Below are positions 53,738-64,000 of a stretch of DNA of 64,000 nt, in pieces. The DNA is from Talinum fruticosum. Lineage: Eukaryota; Streptophyta; Magnoliopsida; Caryophyllales; Talinaceae. A program made the position numbers and the translations under genes. The DNA lies in contig JAITYX010000033.1 of the NCBI GenBank assembly GCA_021018815.1, positions 2,555,501 through 2,619,500 of the forward strand, written 5' to 3'. Position 1 is the stretch's first letter, and each line of letters begins with the position of its first letter. The notes beneath the pieces were generated by a model. The model did not search any database. It saw only the letters and a list, made by a program, of their open reading frames with translations, and was not told the origin of the DNA.

Positions 53738-56421
53738 TGTAACAACCCGACCTTAAATCACATTATTCATCTTATTAATTACAAGATTTATATGATTGAG
53801 CGCGTGCACTTCAATTCGATACTTTATATTTAAATCATTTTTTTATGTGTTATGTAGCTAAGGAGACAAAGTGGCCCCGATAAAAATCTCATAACAATAA
53901 TTATAAATTACGTGTACGTTTCGAGAGAAAATTTTAAAATTTACATGAGATGGTATACGATTACGAGGTCGCTAATATTATATTTCAAGCGAACAGTTAT
54001 ATTTATAATTTGTAAACATCATCTCGTAAAATAAAATAAAATTTAAAAAGTAACAAAAATACTAAATAAATAAGTAAATACATAAAAATAAACATGAAAA
54101 CAAAACAAAAACAATAACCATAAATTAAACAGATTTTTCGAAAGAAAAATGCAGAAATTGAATTATCCGGAATGTGAAAAAAAAAAGAATTTTAAAAATA
54201 CGGAGATAAATGTAATCGGGAGATTTCGGGCATCAATTTCCTTCACCTCTGCTTCCCGTCCCTCTCGCCCTCCCGTCCTCCCCCTGCTTCTTCCTTCTCG
54301 TGGGCGCCTTCTCCGGCCACCGGCGCGAGCGACGCCGGCGGGAGACCGGCGCCGGTCATCCCTTATCCCTCTCGTTCCGCTCTCTCCCTCCCTCGCGCCC
54401 TTGCTATCTCCCTCTTTCTCTTACCGTGGTCTACTCCCCTGCCTCCCGATTCCTCTGTCGTGGTTCACTTAGCAACCAACCCCAACCGCAGCGGCCGCCG
54501 AGGTTAGTTGCCGCCTCTGCCGGTGATTGCCGGTGCAGCGGCTCGTCCACCACCACCCCGGTCGTCCTCCTTGACTTCTCCTCTCCGAATTTGAAGGTAA
54601 AACACTAAACCCTAAATTATCAAGTTTCTTATTTATTTAGGCAATTGTAATTGCAAATTGAAGTATATGATTTAGAAGTATGTGTTAAGTGAATTTGAGG
54701 ATTGATTTTGGAAAATTTGAATTGGTGTGGGTGATTGAGTTGTGGCCTTTGATGGATTGATTGTATATGAATGTGAATAAATGTGATTCTTTTTGGGAAC
54801 TTATAATTTAGTGAATGAGATTAGGGATGTTTTGTTATATAATTGAGTAATTTGTTGGATTTTGATATTTTGGGAATGATTATACTGCTCAAACGAAGGG
54901 CGAGTGTCTAGCTAATGTGTAATTGCGAGAGGTGTGAGAAAATAGTTCGACTCTTAAGCATACCTAATTATGGTTGTGAATGTGAATTCCGTTGAGGAAA
55001 TAATGCTTAAGTCCTTAAAATGGTGTATGTATGAATTTTGGGCAATTCGGCAAATTGTGAAACCTTCCTATGGAAAGGCATTTGACGGATTAATTAATTA
55101 CTTAACTATGGGTTTTGAATGCGGGGAAGGGAGAAGTAAGGGATAAATTAGGAATAAGTGATTGTTTATGTTTATATATATATATATATACCATTTTCAA
55201 TCCAAAGCAACTAACAAATTGAATTACATCAAAATCATCGAGTATCTAATTAGCCTAATCAACTTCTTTAATTAGTATGTATTGTATTCAATATTTGAAG
55301 CGAAGTTAACGTAGTAAAGTTGAGTAATACAAATGTTAGTTTAATCGATGTTCATATAAGTATAGGAAATGAATTAAATTGTAACGCTTATACAAATTCA
55401 AGTATTAAAACTCAAGAGAAAAATTATTAACAATAAAAATCTATTTGAAACGTAACCGAGGCCACTTCGGTTGCCGAATAGTTGATAACTTAAATTTTTA
55501 TGAAAGGGGAGAACAAACATTCTCGGTTCAGGTATGTGCATTGCCTATGCCCTTCGAAAATTCACATATTTCAGCAAATCTCAACATTTCTTATATAAAT
55601 AACTAATAATGAATCATTTGCAAATCAAGTTTTGTCACCTAATTAAGTGGTCCCCGCTCAATTATCAAATATCGGGGCTTATGCCCACCAATTCCACCCG
55701 CGTGGCGTCAACTTGGGTTCTCGGTCGGCCCGAGGGGTGAGCACCTATTCAAAGATCATATCAATTATCAAGGGGTTCCACTTTCGGATAATAACCTAGC
55801 AAGCAAGTTTTACTCATATTCTCTCCCACGATTTTAAACTAAAATGAATTGAAATGCGCGCGTTCAATCAATGTGTTTCAAAATTATTTGACTGTGCAGG
55901 AATGTTTGTACTGAGTTTCGACTGATTCTTCGAATTATTTTAATGTTTTTGTTTTTAGGAAAAGCATATGTGAACAGATCCTTTGCCGAAGAAGCTCGAC
56001 GGGAGCAAGACTTAGCCGGATACTTCATTATCATTGTTCTATGATGGGTTAGATGCTCACGAGTGATTTTCATCCTCGTTAATTTTGGGTTTGACCTTGA
56101 ATTGATCCATTGTAATTAAATATTGCGTATTTCCTATCGCGGATCGTTGTATTGACCGTTAATATACTGTAAATATGTAGCGAACCGTACTTTAGGATTG
56201 GTTTATTTAAGTTATCGGCATGACACCCTGTGACGTAGCATTTAACGTTTCCCGACTTACTGAAGCATAATTAATAGACACGAGGTTATCATGGTATTTT
56301 AATTTAGCCTTGTCCTTTTGTTAGGGCGGCAGTAACGCCTTCGATCGTTAACTTCCGCTGCGACCTTACCTAATATTATCGAATTAGGGAATTATTAAGT
56401 AAGGGGATTGGGGGCGTTACA
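53738..56421 (+). repeat. 3' LTR of G1
   Basis: 2684 bp, tgtaacaacccgacc to gggggcgttaca, followed by catgg (56422-56426). It has the same GC-rich block (54240-54600) and a slightly longer (ta)n run (55172-55190) than the 5' LTR. Confidence 0.93.
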
Positions 56422-56426
56422 CATGG

Positions 56427-57261
56427 TCGGTTCCGATTCTCCGGATCCGAGTTTGAGACTAAACTTGGATTTTTCTACGGAGCTTGCTGAACTCCTTGAA
56501 TGCTTCATTTTTGTGCTTAAGAAAACACACCCGAGTAAACCGTGAATAATCATCAATAATGGCAAATATATATGATTTACCTCCGAGGCTCTTAATAGGG
56601 ATTTCACCACCTAAATCCATATGTAGCAGCTCAAGCACTTTGGATGTGGAAGCTGTCTTGAGAGATTTGAATGAAGATGTGACTTGTTTCCCTTTTATGC
56701 ATGCTTCACAAACTTTATCTTTCTCAAAAGCACGGTTAGGTAAACCCCTAACCGGACCGTGAGATGCCAATTTCTTGATAGTATGCATGCTGATATGGCC
56801 TAATCTACGATGCCATGTCCATGAGTCATCATGAAGAGATGCTTTTAAACAAGATAAATTCGACTCGGGTCGAAAGAGGAATAATATAAGTGTTACTCGA
56901 TCTTTTACCGGATAGTTTGATGTCCTTGGTGGTAACATCATAAATGTAACAGATTGGTCCGAGTGAATCTTACCTCTTGATCTTTATCGCACGATTGAGA
57001 GATGCTAAGTAGGTTGTACTTTAATCCTTTGACAAGGTAAGCTGGGCTGACCAGATTGCTTCCCTTTCCAATCTTGCCTATCCCAACTATCTTGCCTTTG
57101 CTGTCATCCCCAAAAGTGACTTTTCCTCCTTTATGTTTTTCTAACTCGGAAAAGGCTCTGAATCTCCGACATGTGACGTGAACATCCACTGTCAAGGTAC
57201 CAATGTCCTTTTGATCTCTTTTGAGTAACCTATAAAACAGAGACAATCTAAACCTTCTCAC
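56427..57261 (-). pseudogene. S1 pol: protease, GAG-pre-integrase, integrase N-terminal half
   Basis: Upstream half of S1 pol, before G1. Segment 56938-57261: degraded protease (first residues frame-shifted), RAFSELEKHKGGKVTFGDDS, VGIGKIGKGSNLV and LVKGLKYNLLSISQ. Segment 56459-56941: GAG-pre-integrase HRRLGHISMHTIKKLASHG and CEACIKGKQVTSSF (HHCC zinc site intact), then integrase LLHMDLGGEIPIKSLGGKSY and IFAIIDDYSRFTRVCFLKHK, the first catalytic Asp region. The frame ends beside the G1 insertion and resumes at 45292 with HGREFD, so the second catalytic Asp lies right at the break. Confidence 0.88.
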
Positions 57262-57693
57262 TCCCTCTAACGAACCCGAGTAACACTCTTTACTTGTGGT
57301 CCTTTTCTAAGGAAGAAGGTTTTTGGAACCCAGATTTGAGTGACTTTGGGTTTAGTTTGATTCTAAGTCTTTTCTTTAGAGAAATGAGTCTCGTGTCTCT
57401 TTCTTTTTGAAAACTTTTATTTTGGAAACTGGATAAGATGGTTTCTTCTGGTAAGCTGCTCTGGGCTTAGTCCTCCCTTCATTTTTATGAATAGGACCAT
57501 GCTCACCTTTCCTGAACTTTACGGTTCTAGAATCCTTTTGAAAAGCTCCGAGTAGGAATTAGATTCCTCCTCTTTGGTGAAACCAAGACCTTCTTTTCCG
57601 AAGGAGACACATTGAGATCCTAAGAGCATGTCAAGGTTTTTCGACCTTGAGTAAATTTTAAGACCAGATCTTGAGACTCAATGAGCTTTTGCT
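57262..57693 (-). other. S1 gag-pol linker, decayed
   Basis: Coding-like but without an open frame; corresponds to S0 1130-1560 (cgaccttgagtaa, aacccagatttga). The protease active site should lie at its left edge. Confidence 0.5.
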
Positions 57694-59028
57694 TTAGCCG
57701 CTCATTTTCTTTTCGAGTAACTCGGACGCAGTCTCATTGGATTGAGCACTAGTCTTGAGTTCTCCGAGTGTAAGTCTCAGCTTTTCCAATTCATTTTTCA
57801 AAGATATGCTCTCGGATAAAATTGACTCAAGTTGTTCTCTCGAAACGAGAAGAGTCGAATTGGACTTTTCTTCCAAAGTAAAAATATACTTAGTCAAATC
57901 AACTTTTGAGAATTTGAGAAAATACTCAATTACCTCTTGAGGATTAGATTCCTCATTGTCCGATTCCGAGTCCGACTCGTTCCATCTTCCGAGTCGAGAT
58001 TGCCATTAGACACTTTGAGTCATCCGAGTCCTCGTCATCTTCTAATGAGTCCTCGTCACTCCATGTGGCCATCATAGCCTTTTTCTTCTTTCTCGTCCCG
58101 TTTCCTCTTTGGACAGTTTTTGACTATGTGATCCTTGCTGCCACATTCAAAACAGCCGAGTTCTTAGTCAAAGAAAACTTTGAAGGGGATGAGTATTTAC
58201 CTTTCTTGTCCTTTTTGTCTTTCCTGTAGAACTCTTCTTTTGGCTTCTTATCCCATCTTTTGTGCTTCATCATTCTCTTGAAGCCTTTCGCAATAAGTGC
58301 CATGGGATCCTCTTCGAGTCGGAGGAACTCAGATTTGCTTCTCTCGGTTTCTGGTGCTGCCCTCAGCATCCTCCTCTTCCAGGTGGATTTCATGAGTGAG
58401 AAGCTTTCCAATGAGCTCGTCCGGCTTTAGAAGTGATAGGTTCCGAGCCTCCTCTATGGCAGTCACCTTGGGACCCCATCTTCTCTTGGGTAGACTTCGA
58501 GTATTTTTCTACACATTTCCTCGTAGGAAATCTTCTTACCTAGAGATTTGAGATTGTTGGTAATCTCGATAAATCGAATGAACATCCGAGTGATGTTCTC
58601 TTCGGCTCCATCTTAAATAGCTCATATTTATGAAGATATTGGCTGATCTTCGCTTGTCCGACCCGGCTTGTGCCTTCATAAGTGTTTACCAGTGTGTCCC
58701 ACACTTCTTTGGCTGAATCACGAGCGAGATACTCGATTGTATTCTTCCGAGTTAATGGCGCACATCGTAATATTCATTGCCTCGAAGTTCTTTCGAACTT
58801 CTCCGCTTCACCTGGAGTAAACTCGCCTTAGTCTTGGGAATGAGTCTAAATTCTTCTGTCTTCATGGGGATGTAGTTTCCTTGTTGTATTATTTCCCAAA
58901 CATCTTCATCATGATCTAGAAGGAAACATTCCATGAGTTTCTTCCAAGTGCACGAAATTTGATCCTTTGAATTTTGGTGGTCTGCTGGAAGATCTTCCTT
59001 CATCGAACTCTCCGTTGTTCCGAGCCAT
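57694..59028 (-). pseudogene. S1 gag with zinc knuckle and coiled coil
   Basis: Start Met at 59028 (MARNNGEFDEGRSSSRPPKF), 60 bp from the LTR end. Then 58752-59003 (KLMECFLLDHDEDVWEIIQQ), the Copia gag N-terminal fold, and a degraded UBN2 core (58500-58700). 58124-58411 carries LIAKGFKRMMKHKRWDKKPK and a basic KDKKDKKGK stretch. A complete zinc knuckle CFECGSKDHIVKNC lies at about 58107-58150. An acidic Ser/Asp segment follows, and then a coiled coil in 57694-57897 (EQLESILSESISLKNELEKL). This long gag with a C-terminal coiled coil fits Sireviruses. Several frameshifts. Confidence 0.82.
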
Positions 59029-59070
59029 TTGATCTTTAGACCTTTGGATGGTTAGATCCTTTCCGAAAGG

Positions 59071-59087
59071 CTAGGCTCGATACCAAT
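59071..59087 (-). other. Primer-binding site of S1
   Basis: Sense attggtatcgagcctag: the initiator Met tRNA complement tggtatcagagcc with CAGAG shortened to CGAG. Confidence 0.85.
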
Positions 59088-60694
59088 TGAAGGTTTGCTC
59101 GGATAGAGACTAAGTTACCCTAGAGGGGGTGAATAGGGTGATGGAAGATTTTTCGAAAATCAAACTCTTTTGAGCGGAAGACAGACAGTAAATAGATTTT
59201 GAGTCTCAATAAGATCGGAAAAGTATGAACTCGGAATAGCCGTGAGAAAGAAAGAAGCACATAAAGCTGAAGCTTTCAATTTGTCCGAGTATAGAATGTA
59301 CTCAGAAAATGCAAACACGGAAAGTACGTGGAAACCCTCCTGGGCGAGAAAACCACGGATCGTGCTAATCCAAGCACGAAGTCAAATCCACTATTTTGAG
59401 TCCACAAAATACGATGAGATCGACCGAACCTGAGTTGCTCCCTTAAACAACTCCTTACAAGTTTTTCCTAGACTCAGAAATTCCCTTATCCGATCTAGTA
59501 CTTCCTAGCCGAGATCACCATTACAGCTAGGGACAAGCTGAGCTGAGTTAACCCTTACAGCTCGGTCAAGGGACCTTACTTAGAAAGTAAGAAGAGAGTG
59601 TTTGTAACAATGTACAAGACCTTACAACTCGGAATATAATGAATTACAAAGTGAGAGTTGTAAGTAGAAGATTGAGAATAAATACAACAACTTGCTCAAG
59701 TATATGTATTAACAATAGGTTCGGCAATCTTCAAGTCTTGAGAGTTGGCTTCCTTTTATAGATGACCAGTGCGAGTAGTCAGTTATCTCCATCTTCGACT
59801 AGAAGTCCCTTGTGACCGTTGTTAAGAACTTTCGAGTCACTCGGAAAGTATCCATTGGAATATGAACATTGGACAATGGTTCTTAACTCCTTTGGAAGTC
59901 CCAAAACCACTCGGCGGTGTCTTAAAAGATAAGATGGAAACCATCGTTAAGCTTGGCGTTTTAGTTTTCCGGATTTGGATATAGACAGCCCCGACACAAT
60001 TTTCTAGGGCTAGGTTAGAGAATGGGAAAAGCCATGTCTCGCTGGTGATTTGACGTTTTGAAGCCTCGTTACTTTTGTATTTCAAAAAGTGTATCCTCGT
60101 TTGAATAACCTACAAAAGTAAAACAAATAGGTTCTCAAAGTATAAAATACTTTGGTCTAAGATTAGACACGAGATAATAAAATAATTAAGATTAATAAGT
60201 GACTAATTATCCGAGTCGGAAAAGGAATGGAATTTTTGAGTCTAATATCTATGAAACTCAAAATTCCATCCGAGTTAGTCAAAGTGAGAATCAAGTTATA
60301 TAAAGAACATCGGAGTGAAATAAACTTGATCTAGACTAATCATAGTTCAAACTATAAGCACCGACTATAACGTAATAGGACTTATAACATGAAGTCGGAC
60401 TCGAGTGCGATTAAGCGAAATATTAGTCATTTCAACATGAGATAATTCTAAGTGATGAGGGACTCGGAACCGAGTGAGACAAGCGTGAGTGCATATCTGT
60501 TTTCTAAGTCACTTAGAGACAATCAAAAATTACATGAAGTAAATGCCATATCACTTAGAGAAAATACTATATCACTCGGAAAAGTTTCTAAGGTACGAGA
60601 GAATGCCTTGGAATCAAAACTCTATAAGTGAGAAGTTCTTATACCTGATTCCTTTATAGAACTCACAAATGTGCGGAGTAAAGTCCGAGTCTTC
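59088..60694 (-). repeat. 5' LTR of S1
   Basis: 1607 bp; sense strand starts at 60694 (gaagactcggac, initial T lost) and ends ...gagcaaaccttca. It is flanked on the right by gaagg (60695-60699). Frames inside (59242-59433, 59837-60085) are incidental. Confidence 0.92.
59751..59761 (-). promoter_or_regulatory. TATA box of S1
   Basis: Sense ctataaaagga in ggtcatctataaaaggaagcc, at the conserved TATA position of S LTRs; it would drive the S1 genomic transcript. Confidence 0.65.
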
Positions 60695-60699
60695 GAAGG

Positions 60700-61281
60700 G
60701 GTCCACAGCAGGACCCATCTCGATAGACCGACGGAATCGGCACCGGCAATGTCCGACAGTCGGCGACTGTCTAAGAAAAACCGAGATTGAAGATATTTAG
60801 GACTCGACTTGGAAATGCAATTAATGGGCTGGCCTTAAAAGGAGAGGCAAATTTAGACTTTTGGCTAAAAATGCACATAAAAAGGACCGATTCGAGAAGG
60901 TAAGTTATTGTATTTTATTTTGCATCCATTTAAGTGTTATTTAGAAAACCTAACCTAAACTAAAGACTCACAAGAAAAAGGTTGAATACCAAAAGCATCC
61001 ACATTCGTTTCAAGCATGCAAATGAAAAAAGGGTACAACCTAAACTGTCATGGTTCCGTGGTTAAAAGAGGGATAATTCTAGGTTGGATACATGGTGGCC
61101 CATAGTCCGAAAATTTCGTCCCTTATGGGATACATAACGGGACTTGAATAATGAGTGCCTCTTGATTAGGAATCGGAAAAAGCATGTTATAAGTGGCCTC
61201 ATCGAGGTAATGGTCCGACCTCTCCCAAAATGTTCACTTTAGGGTAAAGCCTAAAGGTCGAAATTAAAAGTAACTAAAGTC
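60700..61281 (-). other. A3 leader, right part
   Basis: Continues 38605 after S1. From about 60840 it matches the A1 leader (6950-7440): acttttggctaaaaatgcac, catggtggcccatagtcc, gtcgaaattaaaagtaact. 60700-60790 (ggtccacagcaggaccc..., ggcgactgtc) is not matched elsewhere. No gene. Confidence 0.6.
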
Positions 61282-61806
61282 CGAAGACTCGGACACTACA
61301 CAACACTTTCTGAGTTGTATGAAAGGAATCGGGTATAACAATTTCTTACTTATAGAGTTTTGATTCCAAGGCATTCTCTCGAACCTTAGAAACTTTTCGA
61401 GTGCTATGGTATCTTATCTAAGTGATACGAGCAGTTACTTCATGTATTACTCGCTTATTCTTGAGTGACTCGGAAAATGGATATGAGTGTCTCACTCGGT
61501 TCCGAGTTGCTCATTGGTCATATTTATCGCATACCGATTAGACTAGTTTTACTGCTCGGATCTGACTTCATGTTATTTGTTCTATCTTGCTTGAAGTCGG
61601 TGCTTCTAGTCCGATTCATGTTTAGTCTATATCAAGTTATTTCACTCGATATTCTTTACGTTACTTGATACTTCGCTTAGACTAACTCGGATGGAATTTT
61701 GAGTTATATGGATATTAGACTCGGAAAATTCCATTCTCTTTCCGACTCGAGATAATTACCAACTTAATTATCTTAATTATTTTATTATCCGTGTCTAATC
61801 TTGGTA
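61282..61806 (+). repeat. S-family LTR, first third, cut by G3
   Basis: Starts cgaagactcggac in A3 leader (flank aagtc at 61277-61281) and runs collinear with 30501-31040 up to gtgtctaatcttg, where G3 begins at 61807. The remainder should lie beyond the window. Confidence 0.82.
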
Positions 61807-62079
61807 TGAGACCCCGAAATTTCAGGTGCTTGCCTGGTAGTGAATTATTAGAATTTTTCGAGTCGGAATTAGGAGCCGAGAATCGAAACCGAGCATGGGC
61901 TAGCTTATTGGGCCTATTGAAATTGAAGTTGGGCCCAATTAGAATAAAAAGAAAAAGGAAATGAGAAATGAAGAAGGATGGCTGGCATTTGAGAGTAGGA
62001 GTGCTTGCGTAAAACCGAAGTTTTGGAATTAAGGGTCCAATGGAATGAAACGAAGCCCATTATGTGTAATTAGCTAAAG

Positions 62080-62560
62080 AGGAGAGAGAAATTAGGATTG
62101 GGAACAAAAGAGGAGGAACGAAGAAGCGAAGCGAAGCAAGGAAAGAAAAGAACGGGAAAGCGAGAGGGAAAAACGAAAGAAGTAGAGACAGGGGAAACGA
62201 GAGAGGGAGCAGCGGAAAGCAAGAGAGGGAGTGAGCGCGAGAGGCCGTGGCCGCTCGAACGGCGAGGACGCCGCCGCCGGTGGGCGAAGGGAGAGCGAGA
62301 GCTCGGAGGTCGAGCAAAGCAAAGGAAGAAGGGAAAAGCGAGAGAGCGGGAGACAGAGACCACGAAGGGGGAGCGAACGCGAGGGCCGAGGAAGGCCGTC
62401 GGTGAGCACGGAACCGAGGCCGACAGCTGGCGAGCGAGAGGAGGAAGATAGCAAAACCAGTTCCGAGGCTAGGGGCAAGGAGAATAAAAGGCACAGCAGA
62501 GAAACCGAGAGAGAGAGATTGTGGGAAGCGAGAGAGCGAAAGAAGAAGGTTTGAGGGATC
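62080..62560 (+). repeat. GA-rich and GC-rich segment of G3 LTR
   Basis: Highly purine-biased (gagagagg, gaagaag) with a GC island (ggacgccgccgccggtgg, about 62267-62284). Frames of 97-186 codons on both strands are Arg/Glu- or Ser/Leu-rich and carry no domain. It is comparable to 28330-28840 in G2 and 45790-46150 in G1. Confidence 0.65.
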
Positions 62561-63609
62561 GGGAGCTAGACTAGAAATCGAAAGGCGAAGAAGAAGCAAA
62601 CCCAATTTGAAACCTTCCAAAACCGAATTCTTAGAACCTCTAAGAATTTAAAGTGAGTAATCTGAATTCATCCTCTAAGAAGTAAAATGAATTAGGTGGA
62701 TTGAACATGAATTTGAAGTATGAAATTGGAAACCCTAAGTTAATTGAAGAAGCTAAAGGCCTAAATTCACGAATTAGCAACTCACGAATTGAAAAGCATG
62801 TTGCGAATTTGATGTCTATTTCATGAATTTAGTGATTATTGACCATTCTTAAGCATGATTATTGAACTGTATATTGAGAATGTGATGAAAATAGCTTGAA
62901 TAGGTTTAGTGAGAAAAATCGAAAATTGAGTTCATGATTTAGTGCAGATTTTTCGATGAATAAAGCCTCGCTGTCTGCATCATTGTGCTGTCATGTGTAG
63001 CTCGAAATTCCTGAAATTTTTACTGCAGCTTCCTGATAATTTATGAGAATTTCCTGTAAAATTTGGTATGCATTGGATGAGTAGATTGGGAGATATGTAA
63101 TTTTGAGTGAAAATGTGCTGTTTGGGGCCAAAATCGGAACTAAGTGAGTAACTCGAATTAAGAGCTGAGATTTAAGAAGCTATGTGGCAAGATTAAAAGA
63201 TATATACCGATTAAGAAAAGTTATAGAACCATAAATTACTTATACGCGATAATACGCAATCATGAAAACGATAAGTTCGTTGATTAGAAATCCTAGTTGG
63301 CATGGTTATGTAATTATGTGTTTATCCCGAATTACATTGATGATAAACGACATAAGCATGCGTATGTGAAATGAATTGATTGTGCTTGAGTTGGAACTTG
63401 CTTATGTGAATTGCTTGTTTTGAAGAAGTTACGTATGAACCCGTTGAGCATGAATTATATGAATTAAGAATATCTTATATATAAGTAATAAGAAGATAAT
63501 AAGAAGATAAGAAACATAAAGAACTAAAGAAGGGAGAAAGGATTGTGTTATTGATCTAAGACCCCACAAATTAAAGAACCCTCTCGAAACTATGACCATA
63601 GAAGTGTCT

Positions 63610-63770
63610 CGTCAACCCGAAGCCACGAATTATTTTGCTTCTACGAATTATTGACGGTATGCGTCCTTCGGGGAAGGGAGGCCGCCTCGAGGCCACAAAT
63701 TATTTTGCCTCGAGGCCACGAATTATATGCCTTCGTGAACCGAGCCCACGAATTATTTTGGCTCCAAGAA
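63610..63770 (+). repeat. Short direct repeats (ccacgaattattttg)
   Basis: The word ccacgaattattttg or close variants occurs about five times (near 63622, 63640, 63700, 63717, 63748) with gcctcgagg or gctt linkers; irregular 25-35 bp spacing. Confidence 0.7.
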
Positions 63771-64000
63771 CTGGGTCTTTAGAGCAGAGCATAAATCTTC
63801 TTTCCATTCGAAACTAAGAAGACTTAAAAGAACTATGCTTTGAAGAATCGAATGATCGTGCATAAAGAATAAGAAAGAAAGAATTAATGATTTATGAAAT
63901 GCACGATTGAACTTAAGAAGAAGAATAAGAAGAAGATCGAATCCTGTTTTCATAAGAAATGTGTACAATAAGAACTAAGATATGATTTACAAGATGAATG

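Larger units (their letters stand above)
45293..56421 (+). mobile_element. G1: chromodomain Gypsy element (Tekay-like) nested in S1
   Basis: 11,129 bp with LTRs 45293-47972 and 53738-56421 (TGTAAC...GTTACA), 5-bp duplication CATGG, Met-tRNA-type primer site, gag, protease, RT (partly duplicated), RNase H, integrase, chromodomain and polypurine tract, all plus strand. The order (integrase after RNase H, chromodomain at the end) defines a Gypsy chromovirus; LTRs near 2.7 kb favour the Tekay/Del lineage. LTRs differ at roughly 4% by my reading, so it is moderately old. All genes carry stops. Confidence 0.92.
38611..60694 (-). mobile_element. S1: Sirevirus-like Copia element with TSD GAAGG
   Basis: Minus-strand element with LTRs 38611-40219 and 59088-60694, flanked by gaagg at 38606-38610 and 60695-60699. 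Without the nested G1 it is about 10.95 kb. Order on the sense strand: 5' LTR, Met-tRNA-type primer site, gag with zinc knuckle and coiled coil, protease, integrase, RT, RNase H, a third ORF, two polypurine tracts, 3' LTR. Copia gene order (integrase before RT), the long gag, the double PPT and the extra 3' ORF point to the Sirevirus (SIRE/Maximus) lineage. Both LTRs look well above 90% alike, so it is one of the younger insertions, yet pol is broken by many frameshifts. Confidence 0.9.
61807..64000 (+). repeat. G3: long Gypsy-like LTR, incomplete
   Basis: Starts tgagaccccgaaatttcagg, left flank tggta. The start matches the sense start of G2 (tgagacccgaaatttt). It contains a GA-rich segment at 62080-62560 and tandem repeats at 63610-63770. 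It reaches the window end without an LTR end, primer site or coding region. The long minus-strand frame 62060-62620 is a low-complexity by-product. Confidence 0.65.

Noticed and set aside
62060..62620. 186-codon minus-strand frame and several overlapping frames on both strands
   Set aside because: Located in the GA-rich part of the G3 LTR; Leu/Ser/Phe- or Arg/Glu-rich low complexity open on many frames at once.
1..64000. tRNA, rRNA, CRISPR arrays, bacterial-type operons, organellar inserts
   Set aside because: No cloverleaf, rRNA core, spaced-repeat array or organelle-like gene text was found by reading both strands; tRNA-like words are LTR primer sites.

Overview
The window looks like heterochromatic nuclear DNA of a flowering plant, probably a eudicot (the species cannot be named from the sequence). 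It is AT-rich and made almost entirely of decayed, nested LTR retrotransposons. I see no intact protein-coding host gene, no tRNA or rRNA gene and no CRISPR array. Four retrotransposon groups account for most of it. Family S is a Ty1/Copia Sirevirus-like family (LTR about 1.6 kb, TGAAG...CTTCA ends, initiator-Met-tRNA-type primer site, repeated A/G-rich polypurine tracts). Family A is a Ty3/Gypsy Tat/Ogre-like family (LTR about 1.7-1.9 kb starting TGTAGACACC). G1 is a Ty3/Gypsy chromodomain element of Tekay type (LTR 2.7 kb). G2/G3 are long Gypsy-like LTRs starting TGAGACCC.

Layout. 1-1637 and 33158-35161 are the two halves of one old minus-strand S element (S0) that keeps gag but no pol. It is split by a 31.5-kb block bounded on both sides by family-A LTR ends. 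The block starts with A1 (1638-9196, minus), an LTR-gag-LTR element without pol, carrying a 13-unit minisatellite in its 3' UTR and a second tandem array in its leader. A1 abuts head-to-head a plus-strand A element (A2: 5' LTR from 9197, gag near 13.2-14.3 kb, protease region near 16.1-17.2 kb, 3' LTR 29680-33157). A2 is broken by S LTRs at 11020, 14501, 17222 and 30501 and by element P (18647 to about 29305). P is a minus-strand S-type element whose third-ORF position holds a multi-exon plant mobile domain (PMD) gene. P in turn carries an S solo LTR (22197-23673) and a 4.5-kb G2 solo LTR (24605-29145), which itself contains another S solo LTR.

35162-61281 is a second A cluster: a plus-strand LTR fragment (A4) joined to minus-strand A internal sequence (A3). 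A3 is interrupted by the best preserved S element, S1 (38611-60694, TSD GAAGG). S1 carries gag, protease, integrase, RT, RNase H and a third ORF on the minus strand, and its integrase core is split by the plus-strand chromovirus G1 (45293-56421, TSD CATGG). This is three-level nesting (A3 contains S1 contains G1). 61282-61806 is another S LTR, cut by G3 (61807 to beyond the window).

All polyprotein genes carry frameshifts and stops, so nothing looks autonomous now. Order of insertion can be read from the target-site duplications. The most notable points are the spliced-looking PMD gene next to Sirevirus 3' signals, a tandem duplication of the reverse transcriptase palm in G1, the head-to-head A LTR pair, and a recurrent CAG/CTG versus CGAG/CTCG/CG difference between repeat copies that even alters primer-binding sites. 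That difference may be a methylation-linked sequencing artefact or an unusual mutational signature.
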